Positions 1-7,985 of a stretch of 18,534 bases of DNA are shown one piece after another; the first letter of the stretch is position 1; every line of letters begins with the position of its first letter. The notes below the pieces were generated by a model that worked only from the letters and a program-made list of their open reading frames with translations, was not told the DNA's origin and ran no database searches. A program made the position numbers and the translations under genes. The DNA comes from Bacteroidota bacterium (GTDB lineage Bacteria; CLD3; SB21). The stretch lies in contig JAGQUY010000165.1 in assembly GCA_020438245.1 (NCBI GenBank), forward strand, positions 445 to 18,978, in the 5' to 3' direction.

Positions 1-1533
1 CCGGTGGCTCGTGAAGATTTCGGAAAGATAACCACCCGACGGTTGGACAGGCAACGGTATATCCGTTCTAAAAAGGGCATCCCCGGCAGGCCCCGGACTC
101 ACGTGTCTTGCCTCGCTCAGCATGCCATAGTAGTCGTCGAAGCTGTTGAGGGCCAGTTTCCGAAAGAGGGCGGAGGCCGCCTCTAGCTGACCGTCTTTTT
201 CGTACGCTTTGGCAAGCCAGAATTCGCTCTTGGTTCTTGTCCATCTGGATAACGCAGCCGCTTCTTTGAAACCGGCAATCGCGCTGTCGTATTGTGCCAT
301 TCGGTAGAAATTGAAGGCCATGTGGAACGTCGCCGGATAGTAGTACACCGATTTCGGATTGCCGGATCTGCGCAATTCTGAATAGAAACGATTGGAGGCA
401 ACCAGAGCCGCCGAGTCCCCCTTGGCACTGAAGCTGTTGGCTACCTCGAAAAGCAAGTACTGTTTCCAACCTACGGAAGAGGGTCCGACGGCCAGATAGG
501 TTTGGTAGGCCCATATTGAAAGATCAAGATCGCCCGCGTACCTGGCTGCCTTTGCGAGTTCAAATAAGGCCTTTGTTTGATGATTCCGTTCCCACAGATC
601 CTTGAGCCTCGGAATGGCCGCTTGATAGAGCCCTTTTGCAAGGTACACCCGTGCTATGTTCAATTCTATTCTGGTCTGATCCGGAATTTCAGTGAAAAGG
701 GTGCGATATTCCGCCAATTCATTCAGCGCCTCTTGGTGATGTCCATGGAAAATAAGAATGTCGTTGCCTTCAATAAATTCATCTATGGTCAGATTCTCGC
801 CCTCTTTGTTTTTGGTTTCGCTGAAGAGCCGTTTGGCCTCGTAGGCTTCCGGTGCAAACGTAAATTGCTGCTGGATGTTCATCAACGTATTCAACGCGAT
901 GGTCCTTTTTCCCAACCCAAGGTAGGCCCTTGCCTTAAGAAGTAAAATTCTGCTCTGGTAGAGGTTTTGCATATTCGGGTCTGTATTAGTCAGAGCCAAT
1001 GCCCAATCCAGATATCGAATGCCTTCGTTGAATTCTCCATTTTTGAGCAACAATTGCCCTAAGGCCATGGATGTTTCGCCCAAATACACCGACTTCGGGT
1101 ATGCAGCCAAGAGGCCACGATAGGTCTGGAGGGCCAAGGGTAGGGAATCGGGCATAGCCTCCAATATCTGGCCAAGCTGGAAGCGAGCGTAGTCACCCAT
1201 CCATTTGTCCGAGGCGGCACGGCGGAAATACGGAATAGCATCCCGGCCTCGACCCAGACTACGAAAGCAGAATCCAACCTTGTAGTTGAAAGGGAAGCTC
1301 TGCTTTAAGTCAGGTTCGATTTCCAAGGCAAAAAGGTAATTATGCAGGGCGTGTTGGAAGTGCCGTTGGTCGTAAAACTCGTCGGCACGGGCAAGAAAAT
1401 GCCCATAGGATTCGGCCTTGTAGTTATATACGGCATCGTCCTCGATAGGAAAAACAGCGGCTTTCAGGTCCGAAGTGATAACCGGCGGAGCCAAAAAGGC
1501 GATCAGGAGGATCTTTGAGAGTGTTTTTTGCAT
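1..1533 (-). CDS. Probable Slt-type lytic murein transglycosylase, N-terminal helical (TPR-like) part; 3' end off the window
   Basis: The reverse frame is open for 511 codons from an ATG at 1533 to the window edge, so the C-terminus is missing. It starts with a signal peptide (MQKTLSKILLIAFLAPP, cleavage near residue 25). Degenerate TPR-like helical pairs fill the rest, for example DEFYDQRHFQHALHNYLFAL and YQAAIPRLKDLWERN. The last visible part (FWLAKAYEKDGQLEAASALF, then LALNSFDDYYGMLSEAR) matches the pattern just before the catalytic domain of Slt70 family enzymes: a W-L-A-R-A-Y helix, a short linker, then F/Y-Y-G-x-L-A. That family cleaves the MurNAc-GlcNAc bond of peptidoglycan in the periplasm. 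The catalytic SLT domain itself is not in the window, so the assignment rests on the N-terminal pattern only. A different periplasmic TPR protein is possible. A sigma-70-like promoter lies just upstream. Confidence 0.6.
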   Translation of the reverse strand, partial: MQKTLSKILLIAFLAPPVITSDLKAAVFPIEDDAVYNYKAESYGHFLARADEFYDQRHFQHALHNYLFALEIEPDLKQSFPFNYKVGFCFRSLGRGRDAIPYFRRAASDKWMGDYARFQLGQILEAMPDSLPLALQTYRGLLAAYPKSVYLGETSMALGQLLLKNGEFNEGIRYLDWALALTNTDPNMQNLYQSRILLLKARAYLGLGKRTIALNTLMNIQQQFTFAPEAYEAKRLFSETKNKEGENLTIDEFIEGNDILIFHGHHQEALNELAEYRTLFTEIPDQTRIELNIARVYLAKGLYQAAIPRLKDLWERNHQTKALFELAKAARYAGDLDLSIWAYQTYLAVGPSSVGWKQYLLFEVANSFSAKGDSAALVASNRFYSELRRSGNPKSVYYYPATFHMAFNFYRMAQYDSAIAGFKEAAALSRWTRTKSEFWLAKAYEKDGQLEAASALFRKLALNSFDDYYGMLSEARHVSPGPAGDALFRTDIPLPVQPSGGYLSEIFTSHR

Positions 1534-1550
1534 AGACTACCTAACTTTAA

Positions 1551-1578
1551 AAAATACAATACCCTCAATTAATGTCAA
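1551..1578 (-). promoter_or_regulatory. Sigma-70-like promoter for the Slt-like gene
   Basis: On the minus strand TTGACA (1573-1578) is followed after 16 bp by TATTTT (1551-1556). The predicted transcript would start about 12 bases before the ATG at 1533. The -35 box is a perfect consensus and the -10 box matches at four of six positions. Inferred by eye. Confidence 0.5.
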
Positions 1579-1588
1579 GTCCTCAATT
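1563..1588. repeat. Direct repeat CCTCAATT x2 flanking the -35 box
   Basis: CCTCAATT occurs at 1563-1570 and again at 1581-1588, 18 bp apart start to start. The two copies bracket the TTGACA box of the minus-strand promoter. The second copy runs into an 11-bp palindrome, CAATT-G-AATTG (1584-1594). This arrangement is typical of an operator, but no known regulator site is recognised. Confidence 0.4.
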
Positions 1589-1591
1589 GAA

Positions 1592-1608
1592 TTGGCAGTG
1601 CCGTGGCC
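1592..1608 (+). promoter_or_regulatory. Candidate sigma-54 promoter upstream of the MMPL/RND gene
   Basis: TTGGCAGTGCCGTGGCC has GG (1594-1595) and GC (1606-1607) separated by exactly 10 bp, as sigma-54 -24/-12 elements require. The -24 box fits YTGGCA well. The -12 box (TGGCC) is only a partial fit to TTGCW. A start would fall near 1618, about 67 bases before the ATG at 1685. The same bases contain the palindrome GGCA-G-TGCC, so they could instead be an operator. Weak evidence. Confidence 0.2.
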
Positions 1609-1684
1609 TACTACCATTGATTGATAATGATTGCTTAAGCCATGTAAAAACTATACCTTTGAAAAATTTTTGCATAGTTTATTG

Positions 1685-4288
1685 ATGAAGAAACTGCTCG
1701 GCAAACTCGCTACGTTATCGTTTTCCCATGCCCGTTATGTTTTCCTGATTGTTGCCGCGGTGACCCTTGTCGCTGCGTATTACGTCAGCCGGATTCAGAT
1801 CAGCACCAATAATTTTGACCTACTTCCCCAAGACTCCAAAATGATCAAAGAGTTCTGGGAAGTGAATGAAGATTTTGGCGCGCAGGAGAGTCATCTGATG
1901 TTGATCGAAATTCCCGACTCCGTTGAACCGGATCCTTCCATCTTGAAAGATTTCGTTCACCGCCTTGATGAAACGCTGTCCAGATCGGGCTTGGTTAGCA
2001 GTATCAACTATGCCATAACGCCCGATCAAAAAAACTTCATCGATGAGTTTTTTGTCCGCAATGCTTTACTGTACCTTTCATCCAGCGATTTGGATTCGGT
2101 TCTGAGGCGTTTTGAGGATCCGGAAATTGCCCGTCGCATCCTTAACTGCAAGAATATTCTCAATATGCCGGTACCTCCGGACCCCTCCTTGAAGAAAGTG
2201 CTGCGGGAAGATCCTCTGTTGTTGTCCGAGATTTTTGTTCCCTATATCGAAAGAATGTTGGGCAAACAAAACGCGTCTCTGCTGAAGGACGAAGAGAGCT
2301 ATTATCTCTCCAAAGACAAGCGGACTCTTCTTGTCTTTATCAAGCCGGTCGGAGCCTCCAATGACACCCGTTTTTGTGAAACGTTTGTAGATCGCAACAT
2401 AGAGATTCGTGATTCTATTGTTGCAGCAATGGGTGAGGACGGCGCCAAGTTGCACATCATGATGGGCGGAAACTACGTTTCCGCACTTACCAATGCGCGA
2501 GCAGTGAAACAAGGGCTGGTGGATAGTTCCGTGTTTGTTATTTCCTGTATTCTTGTGTTTTTCTATTTCTTTTACGGAGATATTCGTTCTCTTGTTTTTA
2601 TTGTTGTTCCGGTCTTTATCGGTGTGATCTGGGTGTTCTGTATTGGGGAACTGGCTTTTGTCAAATTCAATATCATCACGGCGTCAGCGGGCGCCATGCT
2701 GTTGGGCCTCGGTGTCGACTATGCCATTCACATCTACAATCGTTTCGTGACTCAGGAACAGCACTTCAAACATCATACCACGCTGCAGAATCTGGTGATT
2801 ACTTTCCAGGAGACCGGTCTCAGCGTATTTTATGGCGTGGTTAGTACCGCGTTCGTGTTTGCCGTCCTGATGGTAACCAGATTTCGCGGTTTATACGAGC
2901 TCGGGTTTATCGGAGGCTTGGGCATTTTTGTTCTTTTCGTGGCTGTCGTCGTTTTGATGCCCGCAGAAATTACGATGAGACCCCGCAGGCCGGTCAAGCG
3001 AAATTACCTACAGACGATGGTCAGCAAAGTCCTGGACTATAACTCCAGATTCGTCTTGCGACATCCCAAATATATCACCACCGGTTGTCTTATCATCAGT
3101 GCGTTCATGATTGCCGTGCTTCTCAACTATGTCCCAAGCAAAGACGAGGGGATCGGGGTTACTTTTGACGACAACATAGAAAATATCCGGAGTAAGAACG
3201 ACGTTGATCTTCAAATGATCAAGCGGATGCAGGAGAAATTCGGCAGTCATTTCAAACCGGTGAGCGTGGTCTGCGAGGCTACGACAAACGATATGCTGGT
3301 TGAGAAGCTGCGACTCCTCAACATCAAAATGGACACCCTCGTGGAACGAGGCATGGTCAAAGAGTACAATTCCCTGTTGAGGTACGTACCGTCCCTGGAG
3401 CAGCAACATAAGAACCTCAAGAAGATAAGAGCGCTCGATGTAGAGAGTATACTCTTTCAGATCCGACTTGAAATGACAAAGGTCGGGCTGCGCATGAACT
3501 ATTTCAAGCTCAACCGACTGCGTGAGATGATGAGTGTGCGAGAGCCCATTACCCTAGAACATTTTCAGAAAGAGGGGTTTGGGGATATCATGCGGCATTA
3601 CTATGTCGAAAAAAACGGTCTAAAGAAAGTTGTCACACAGGTGGAATTGGCCGGGGCCAGCTATGAAATCGATATCGTCAACGCTTTTATCCAAGAAGTC
3701 GATCAGGACAAACAACTGGGAGGGGATTACATCATAACCGGCATTCGGGTGGTGACGGCCGAATTTCTAACACTGGTCAAAGAGGATTTTGCCGTCGCGC
3801 TGATTGCATCCCTACTTACGGTGATTGTTCTGGTTACTCTGAAGTACAGGAGTTTCCGGGCCGTTTTGCTTTGCACTGTTCCGCTGACCTTTTCAATCCT
3901 GTGTATCATGGGAGTCATGCGCTTGTATGGAATCAAGATCAACTTCGTTAACATGATTGCGGTTCCCCTGCTAATCGGTTCGGGGGTGGACTATGGTATT
4001 TATATTATTTCCCGCTATTTGGAGGATCAGCGACACGATGTGTTTGCCGCCATTCATGAAACCGGGCAGTCGTTGTTTTTATCGGGGTTGACGACGGTTA
4101 TTGGTTTCGGATCTCTCGTTTTAGTGGACAATCGCGGCTTGGCCAGTATGGGCTATATGTGCGGTGTGGGCATCATCATCTGTGCTCTATCGTCAATTAT
4201 TGTTCTGCCGGCAATGCTTCGACTATGGGGCAAAAAAATATGGAAAATTGAATCACCCGAGCCGCGTAAAACCAGATCGATAGAATAG
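1685..4288 (+). CDS. MMPL/RND-superfamily inner-membrane exporter (HpnN-like)
   Basis: 867 residues from ATG 1685. The protein has the two-fold RND layout: TM1 (about 18-35), a long periplasmic loop (about 40-275), a TM block (about 280-425), TM7 (about 463-482), a second loop (about 485-700) and a second TM block (about 702-845). The paired MMPL signature is present in both halves: GLGVDYAIHIYNRF at 341-354 and GSGVDYGIYIISRY at 765-778. The membrane Asp in each is the expected proton-relay residue. Length and layout resemble HpnN-type hopanoid/lipid transporters and COG1033 exporters; no hopanoid gene is nearby, so the substrate is unknown. The reading frame extends up to a TTG at 1631, but ATG 1685 puts a basic MKKLLGKL just before TM1. 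Neither start has a good ribosome binding site. It lies 12 bp before the NlpC/P60 start and is probably co-transcribed with it. Confidence 0.85.
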   Translation: MKKLLGKLATLSFSHARYVFLIVAAVTLVAAYYVSRIQISTNNFDLLPQDSKMIKEFWEVNEDFGAQESHLMLIEIPDSVEPDPSILKDFVHRLDETLSRSGLVSSINYAITPDQKNFIDEFFVRNALLYLSSSDLDSVLRRFEDPEIARRILNCKNILNMPVPPDPSLKKVLREDPLLLSEIFVPYIERMLGKQNASLLKDEESYYLSKDKRTLLVFIKPVGASNDTRFCETFVDRNIEIRDSIVAAMGEDGAKLHIMMGGNYVSALTNARAVKQGLVDSSVFVISCILVFFYFFYGDIRSLVFIVVPVFIGVIWVFCIGELAFVKFNIITASAGAMLLGLGVDYAIHIYNRFVTQEQHFKHHTTLQNLVITFQETGLSVFYGVVSTAFVFAVLMVTRFRGLYELGFIGGLGIFVLFVAVVVLMPAEITMRPRRPVKRNYLQTMVSKVLDYNSRFVLRHPKYITTGCLIISAFMIAVLLNYVPSKDEGIGVTFDDNIENIRSKNDVDLQMIKRMQEKFGSHFKPVSVVCEATTNDMLVEKLRLLNIKMDTLVERGMVKEYNSLLRYVPSLEQQHKNLKKIRALDVESILFQIRLEMTKVGLRMNYFKLNRLREMMSVREPITLEHFQKEGFGDIMRHYYVEKNGLKKVVTQVELAGASYEIDIVNAFIQEVDQDKQLGGDYIITGIRVVTAEFLTLVKEDFAVALIASLLTVIVLVTLKYRSFRAVLLCTVPLTFSILCIMGVMRLYGIKINFVNMIAVPLLIGSGVDYGIYIISRYLEDQRHDVFAAIHETGQSLFLSGLTTVIGFGSLVLVDNRGLASMGYMCGVGIIICALSSIIVLPAMLRLWGKKIWKIESPEPRKTRSIE

Positions 4289-4300
4289 AAAGGAATGCGT

Positions 4301-4867
4301 ATGTGGAGTAAAGGCAAAACCGTCAGTCTTATCGTAGCCGGTTTGTTGATTGGATGTAAGGCGATGCCTATATATGTGTCACCTCAAGCATCTGAGATTG
4401 AACGGCGTCCGGTGAACACCTCCGTTCCTCATGTTCCGGCCACGGTCACGGCCGCAGCAAGCTCCAACGTAACCCTGTCAACGACCGAGCAGAATGCCAT
4501 ACTGAAGGAGATTGAGTCCTGGATGGGTACTCCGTATGCCTTCGGTAAGATTGAGAAGGGTAAAGGAGTTGATTGCTCGGGCTTTGTGGTATCCGTATTC
4601 AAGCAGGCGCTGTCGATGGACTTACCTCGCCAGACATCAGAATTGTATTCAACCGGAGTGCAGGTTCAGAAATCCGAATTGAAGTTTGGTGATTTGGTAT
4701 TCTTGGAGGGAACGTACAAAGGCTCAAAGGGTGCTTCGCATGTAGGTATTTTTGTCGGCAACGATCAAATGGCCCACGCCAGTACGACAGCAGGGGTGAC
4801 GATTTCAAAGTTGTCGGAGGAGTACTACGTGAAACACCACTTGGGGTGTCGTCGGATCATCAAATAA
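4301..4867 (+). CDS. NlpC/P60-family peptidoglycan endopeptidase, lipoprotein
   Basis: 188 residues from ATG 4301. The N-terminus is a lipoprotein signal with lipobox LLIGC (Cys19), then a Ser/Thr/Ala/Pro-rich linker to about residue 60, then one NlpC/P60 domain (about 63-188). Catalytic residues are visible: Cys92 in VDCSGFVVSVFKQ, His147 in GASHVGIFVG and His159 in MAHASTTAGV. The family cleaves D-Glu-diamino-acid bonds in peptide stems. A second ATG lies two codons upstream at 4295, but the AAAGGA sequence ends right against it; the spacing is right for 4301. It follows the RND gene after 12 bp, so the two may work together at the envelope, although a functional link is inference. Its stop codon abuts the stop of the convergent kinase gene. 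Confidence 0.9.
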   Translation: MWSKGKTVSLIVAGLLIGCKAMPIYVSPQASEIERRPVNTSVPHVPATVTAAASSNVTLSTTEQNAILKEIESWMGTPYAFGKIEKGKGVDCSGFVVSVFKQALSMDLPRQTSELYSTGVQVQKSELKFGDLVFLEGTYKGSKGASHVGIFVGNDQMAHASTTAGVTISKLSEEYYVKHHLGCRRIIK

Positions 4868-7800
4868 TTACTTGGCAGCCTGGAGGCTGCCCAGAACTCT
4901 TACTAGTTCTTCCGTTTTATACGGCTTCGTCAATACCTCCACAAATCCGTATTTAGAAAATTCGGCCATGACAGGATCATTGGAATAACCGCTGGAGACA
5001 ATAACACGCGCATAGGGATCTTTCTTTCGTAGCTTTTCGACCGTTTCAAGTCCCCCCATGCCGCCGGGTATCGTAAGATCCAGGATAACCAGATCAAAAC
5101 CGGACTTCCTTTTTTGATGTTCCTCGTAAAGCCTGAGCCCTTCCTGACCGTCCTCGGCTCCGACGACCTCAAATCCAAGACTCTGCAGCATAGTTGATGC
5201 CATTTCTCGGATGGATTCTTCATCGTCGACAAGCAGCACCTTGCCATGGCCGACAAAAGATGAAACCAAGGCGTTGTCAACGGCTGAAGCCGTCTGTTTC
5301 TCAGCCGGAAGGTAGATTATGAACGTGGTGCCTTTCCCGACTTGCGAGGTTACCGTAATGGACCCCTGGTGATTTCTTGAGATCGAGTAAGAGGTTGCCA
5401 GGCCGAGTCCGCTGCCGGTCTTTTTCGTGGTGAAATAGGGGTCAAAAATTCTTGGGAGATTTTCTTCGGAAATCCCGACTCCCTGGTCCGTCACGGAGAT
5501 TTGAACATAGTTACCGGCAGCCAGGTCCGCCGTTTGGCGATGCTCCAGAACCATATTTTTTGCTGTAATCGTGACTGTTCCTCCTGAAGGCATGGCGTGT
5601 CTGGCATTGATGATAAGATTATTAATGACTTGGCTGATTTGTCCGCCATCTATGTTCACCTGAAACAGGTCCGCGGGCAAATCGAACGTGCAACGCACAT
5701 TCGAGCCTGCGACAGAGAAGGCAGCTGAATCCCGAAGCAACTCGCCAATATTAGAGGTTTTCTTGACCGGGGCGCCTCCCTTTGAAAAGGTCAACAATTG
5801 CTGAGTTAAATCTCTTGCACGTTCACTTGCTTTTTCCGCGCGTCCCAGCAGCTCAAGTGATTTTTCCCGATTTCCATGTTCCACTTTCAGTTTTGCGATC
5901 GAGATATTTCCGAGAATAGCCGACAGAATATTGTTGAAGTCGTGTGCAATGCCTCCTGCCAGAATTCCAATAGATTCGATTTTCTTGGTTCTCAACAATT
6001 CGTTTTCTGTCTTGATCTGATCCGTGATATCGCGAAGAACCAGGACTACACCCACCAGGTGTCCGTCCTGATTTTGAATGGGAGATGCCTGGGCGAATAG
6101 CGTGCGTTTCTCTCCGTCCCTTTCAAGAATCCACTGATTGACTTCAATCGGACGTCGAGTTTCAAGGACTTCCGCAATTGGCTGTCGAAAGGCCCCGTCG
6201 GCGGTGTAAACCTTCAAGATGGACGCAATGGGCTTTCCTACCGCGTCGTCAACTGAAACGGCCAGAATCTTTTCAGCGCTCGCGTTCATCAGCACGACGC
6301 GCCCGACCGTATCGGTCGCAATGACGCCATCGGCAATAGACCGCAATGTTACCCTTAGTCGTTCGCGCTCTGCGGAGACGGCCTCCGCAGCGACCTTGCG
6401 TTCCGTTACGTCACGAAAATTGAAGACGATGGCCTCAAGCGTGGGTTGTAACAAAAGATTATTGGCCACTCCTTCGACCCACCGGTACGTCCCGTCCTTG
6501 CGCAGCAGGCGAAAGTCAATAATTTCAACCTGTTCGGCACGACGAATAAGCCGTTTGAATTTTTCTTTCACATTCACAACGTCATCCGGATGAACAAAGG
6601 CCCAAACGGGTTGCCCGACGGTTTGTTCCTGGAGGAATCCGGTTATCACCTCCGAAGAAGGTCCGACATAGGTAATGGACGCGTCATCGGAAAGCAGCCA
6701 GATGCTGTCGTACCCGTGTTCGATCATGGCCCGGAAACGTTCTTCACTGCGTCGCAGAGCATCCTCGGATGCCTTCTTTTGAGTGACATCGCGATAATTG
6801 AATACAATGGCCTTGACAACCGGATCGTTCAGAAGGTTATTGGCGACCCCGTCCATCCAACGCCAGGAGCCGTCATGGTGTTTGCAGCGAAATCGCAAGG
6901 AAAGCAGCTTGGAGGGCTTTTCGCGCAACAGGTTCATCTCACTGATGACCGGGATGCGGTCGTCGGGATGGATGATATCAAAAAAATTCAACCCAACGAA
7001 TTCCTGTGCGTGATAGCCCAGAACCCGGTGAGTGGATCGGCTGGTAAAAAGTACGATGCCATACGGATTAATCAGCGAAATGGCGTCCGAGATATTTTCG
7101 AGGAGTGCCCTGAAGTGCTTCACGTTTTCTCTGAGCGCCTCTTCCGCTTTCTTGCGCTTCGTGACCACGCGCGCTACGACCATTACATACCGAATCTTGC
7201 CCTTGTCATCCTCGATCGCATTCCAATGGGACTCCAGATACTTGGTAATTTCCGGTTCAGGTTGAAACCGAAACTCTACCCGGCGGCTCTGGGGATCCTG
7301 CCAGATTTTATGATAGACCTCCATCACATTGCCGCGGTCTCCGGGATGAATATTCTTGAATACATCGTAGTTGCGATCGAGGGTTTTTTTGGAGAGCAGG
7401 TTCTGAAAAGAAGGGGACGTATACGTCAACCGGCTCTTGTCGTCCAAGAGAAAGACGATATCTTCCATATGTTCATGGATCAGGCGGAGGGTCTCGTCTG
7501 CATGTTTGGATTCTGACAGCACCTGCCGGTCCGCCAATCGGTAGTTGTATTGATCCGACTGATACGAGACGGCTGCAGGCAACTGCCGGATATTCGACTT
7601 GAGAATGTAGTCGTCAGCGCCCGCTTTGAGCAGCTCCACTGCAGGCGTGGCCTCATCGATGGGGCTCAGCACGACAAATGGCAGATCTGGATCTACCAAC
7701 CTGGCCTTCCGCAGCAACGAGACAAGAAGCTCCCTGTTTTCCGACTCAGCGACAACAGTCGTGGCTCGAAAATCGGACAATTCTCTTTCAAAATCCTCAG

Positions 7801-7915
7801 GCAGGTAAACGCCCTTTGCGTCCACGGCAATGTGGCCGGACTGAAGAACAGAGAGGATGTCGTTGTAGTTAGATTCTGATGAAGTGAAAACCAGCAGTTT
7901 GATCGCACTGCTCAT
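4868..7915 (-). CDS. Hybrid sensor histidine kinase: pseudo-receiver, four PAS domains, HisKA, HATPase, receiver
   Basis: 1015 residues with no transmembrane segment or signal peptide, so a cytoplasmic sensor. Order: a receiver-like fold (about 4-118) that keeps the C-terminal Lys106 but lacks the phosphoacceptor Asp (TTVVAESEN at that strand); PAS1 (about 138-262), PAS2 (265-383), PAS3 (390-508) and PAS4 (517-635); HisKA with His658 in GGIAHDFNN; HATPase with N box NNLIINARHAM (Asn770), G1 DQGVG (810-814) and G2 GSGLGLA (834-840); and a C-terminal receiver with DDE 897-899, phosphoacceptor Asp946, Ser974/975 and Lys997. The H-box style fits kinases of the HisKA class with AHDFNN motifs. No DNA-binding output or response-regulator gene is adjacent, so the partner is unknown. 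The start is supported by GGAG seven bases upstream. It lies 70 bp after the TPR gene and is probably co-transcribed with it. Confidence 0.93.
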   Translation of the reverse strand: MSSAIKLLVFTSSESNYNDILSVLQSGHIAVDAKGVYLPEDFERELSDFRATTVVAESENRELLVSLLRKARLVDPDLPFVVLSPIDEATPAVELLKAGADDYILKSNIRQLPAAVSYQSDQYNYRLADRQVLSESKHADETLRLIHEHMEDIVFLLDDKSRLTYTSPSFQNLLSKKTLDRNYDVFKNIHPGDRGNVMEVYHKIWQDPQSRRVEFRFQPEPEITKYLESHWNAIEDDKGKIRYVMVVARVVTKRKKAEEALRENVKHFRALLENISDAISLINPYGIVLFTSRSTHRVLGYHAQEFVGLNFFDIIHPDDRIPVISEMNLLREKPSKLLSLRFRCKHHDGSWRWMDGVANNLLNDPVVKAIVFNYRDVTQKKASEDALRRSEERFRAMIEHGYDSIWLLSDDASITYVGPSSEVITGFLQEQTVGQPVWAFVHPDDVVNVKEKFKRLIRRAEQVEIIDFRLLRKDGTYRWVEGVANNLLLQPTLEAIVFNFRDVTERKVAAEAVSAERERLRVTLRSIADGVIATDTVGRVVLMNASAEKILAVSVDDAVGKPIASILKVYTADGAFRQPIAEVLETRRPIEVNQWILERDGEKRTLFAQASPIQNQDGHLVGVVLVLRDITDQIKTENELLRTKKIESIGILAGGIAHDFNNILSAILGNISIAKLKVEHGNREKSLELLGRAEKASERARDLTQQLLTFSKGGAPVKKTSNIGELLRDSAAFSVAGSNVRCTFDLPADLFQVNIDGGQISQVINNLIINARHAMPSGGTVTITAKNMVLEHRQTADLAAGNYVQISVTDQGVGISEENLPRIFDPYFTTKKTGSGLGLATSYSISRNHQGSITVTSQVGKGTTFIIYLPAEKQTASAVDNALVSSFVGHGKVLLVDDEESIREMASTMLQSLGFEVVGAEDGQEGLRLYEEHQKRKSGFDLVILDLTIPGGMGGLETVEKLRKKDPYARVIVSSGYSNDPVMAEFSKYGFVEVLTKPYKTEELVRVLGSLQAAK
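4874..4920 (+). terminator. Two tandem stem-loops at the convergent NlpC / kinase junction
   Basis: GGCAGCC-TGGA-GGCTGCC (4874-4891) is a perfect 7-bp, 4-base-loop hairpin starting seven bases after the NlpC stop. A second perfect inverted repeat follows two bases later, AGAACT-CTTACT-AGTTCT (4893-4910), and then TTCCGTTTTAT. Read on the plus strand this could end the RND-NlpC transcript, although the T tract is interrupted. On the minus strand the first hairpin is followed by AAGTAATTATTTG. Both stems lie inside the last codons of the kinase gene. Confidence 0.45.
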
Positions 7916-7985
7916 GCATGGACTCCGAATTTACAAGAACCAAGGGTGTTAATGTAAAAAACCGGCGTCCAGATTACAAGGAAGT

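Noticed and set aside
577..945. 122-codon plus-strand frame inside the Slt-like gene
   Set aside because: The minus-strand frame is open for 511 codons with a signal peptide and TPR-like helices; the plus frame is a shadow.
1643..1660. TATACCTTTG resembles the Bacteroidetes -7 promoter element (TAnnTTTG)
   Set aside because: No matching -33 element at the right distance, and the two clear promoters in the window are ordinary TTGACA types, so it is probably chance.
6590..7516. 308-codon plus-strand open frame opposite the kinase gene
   Set aside because: It lies wholly antisense to well-supported PAS domains, shows no recognisable motif, and several other shadow frames of the same kind occur opposite this gene.
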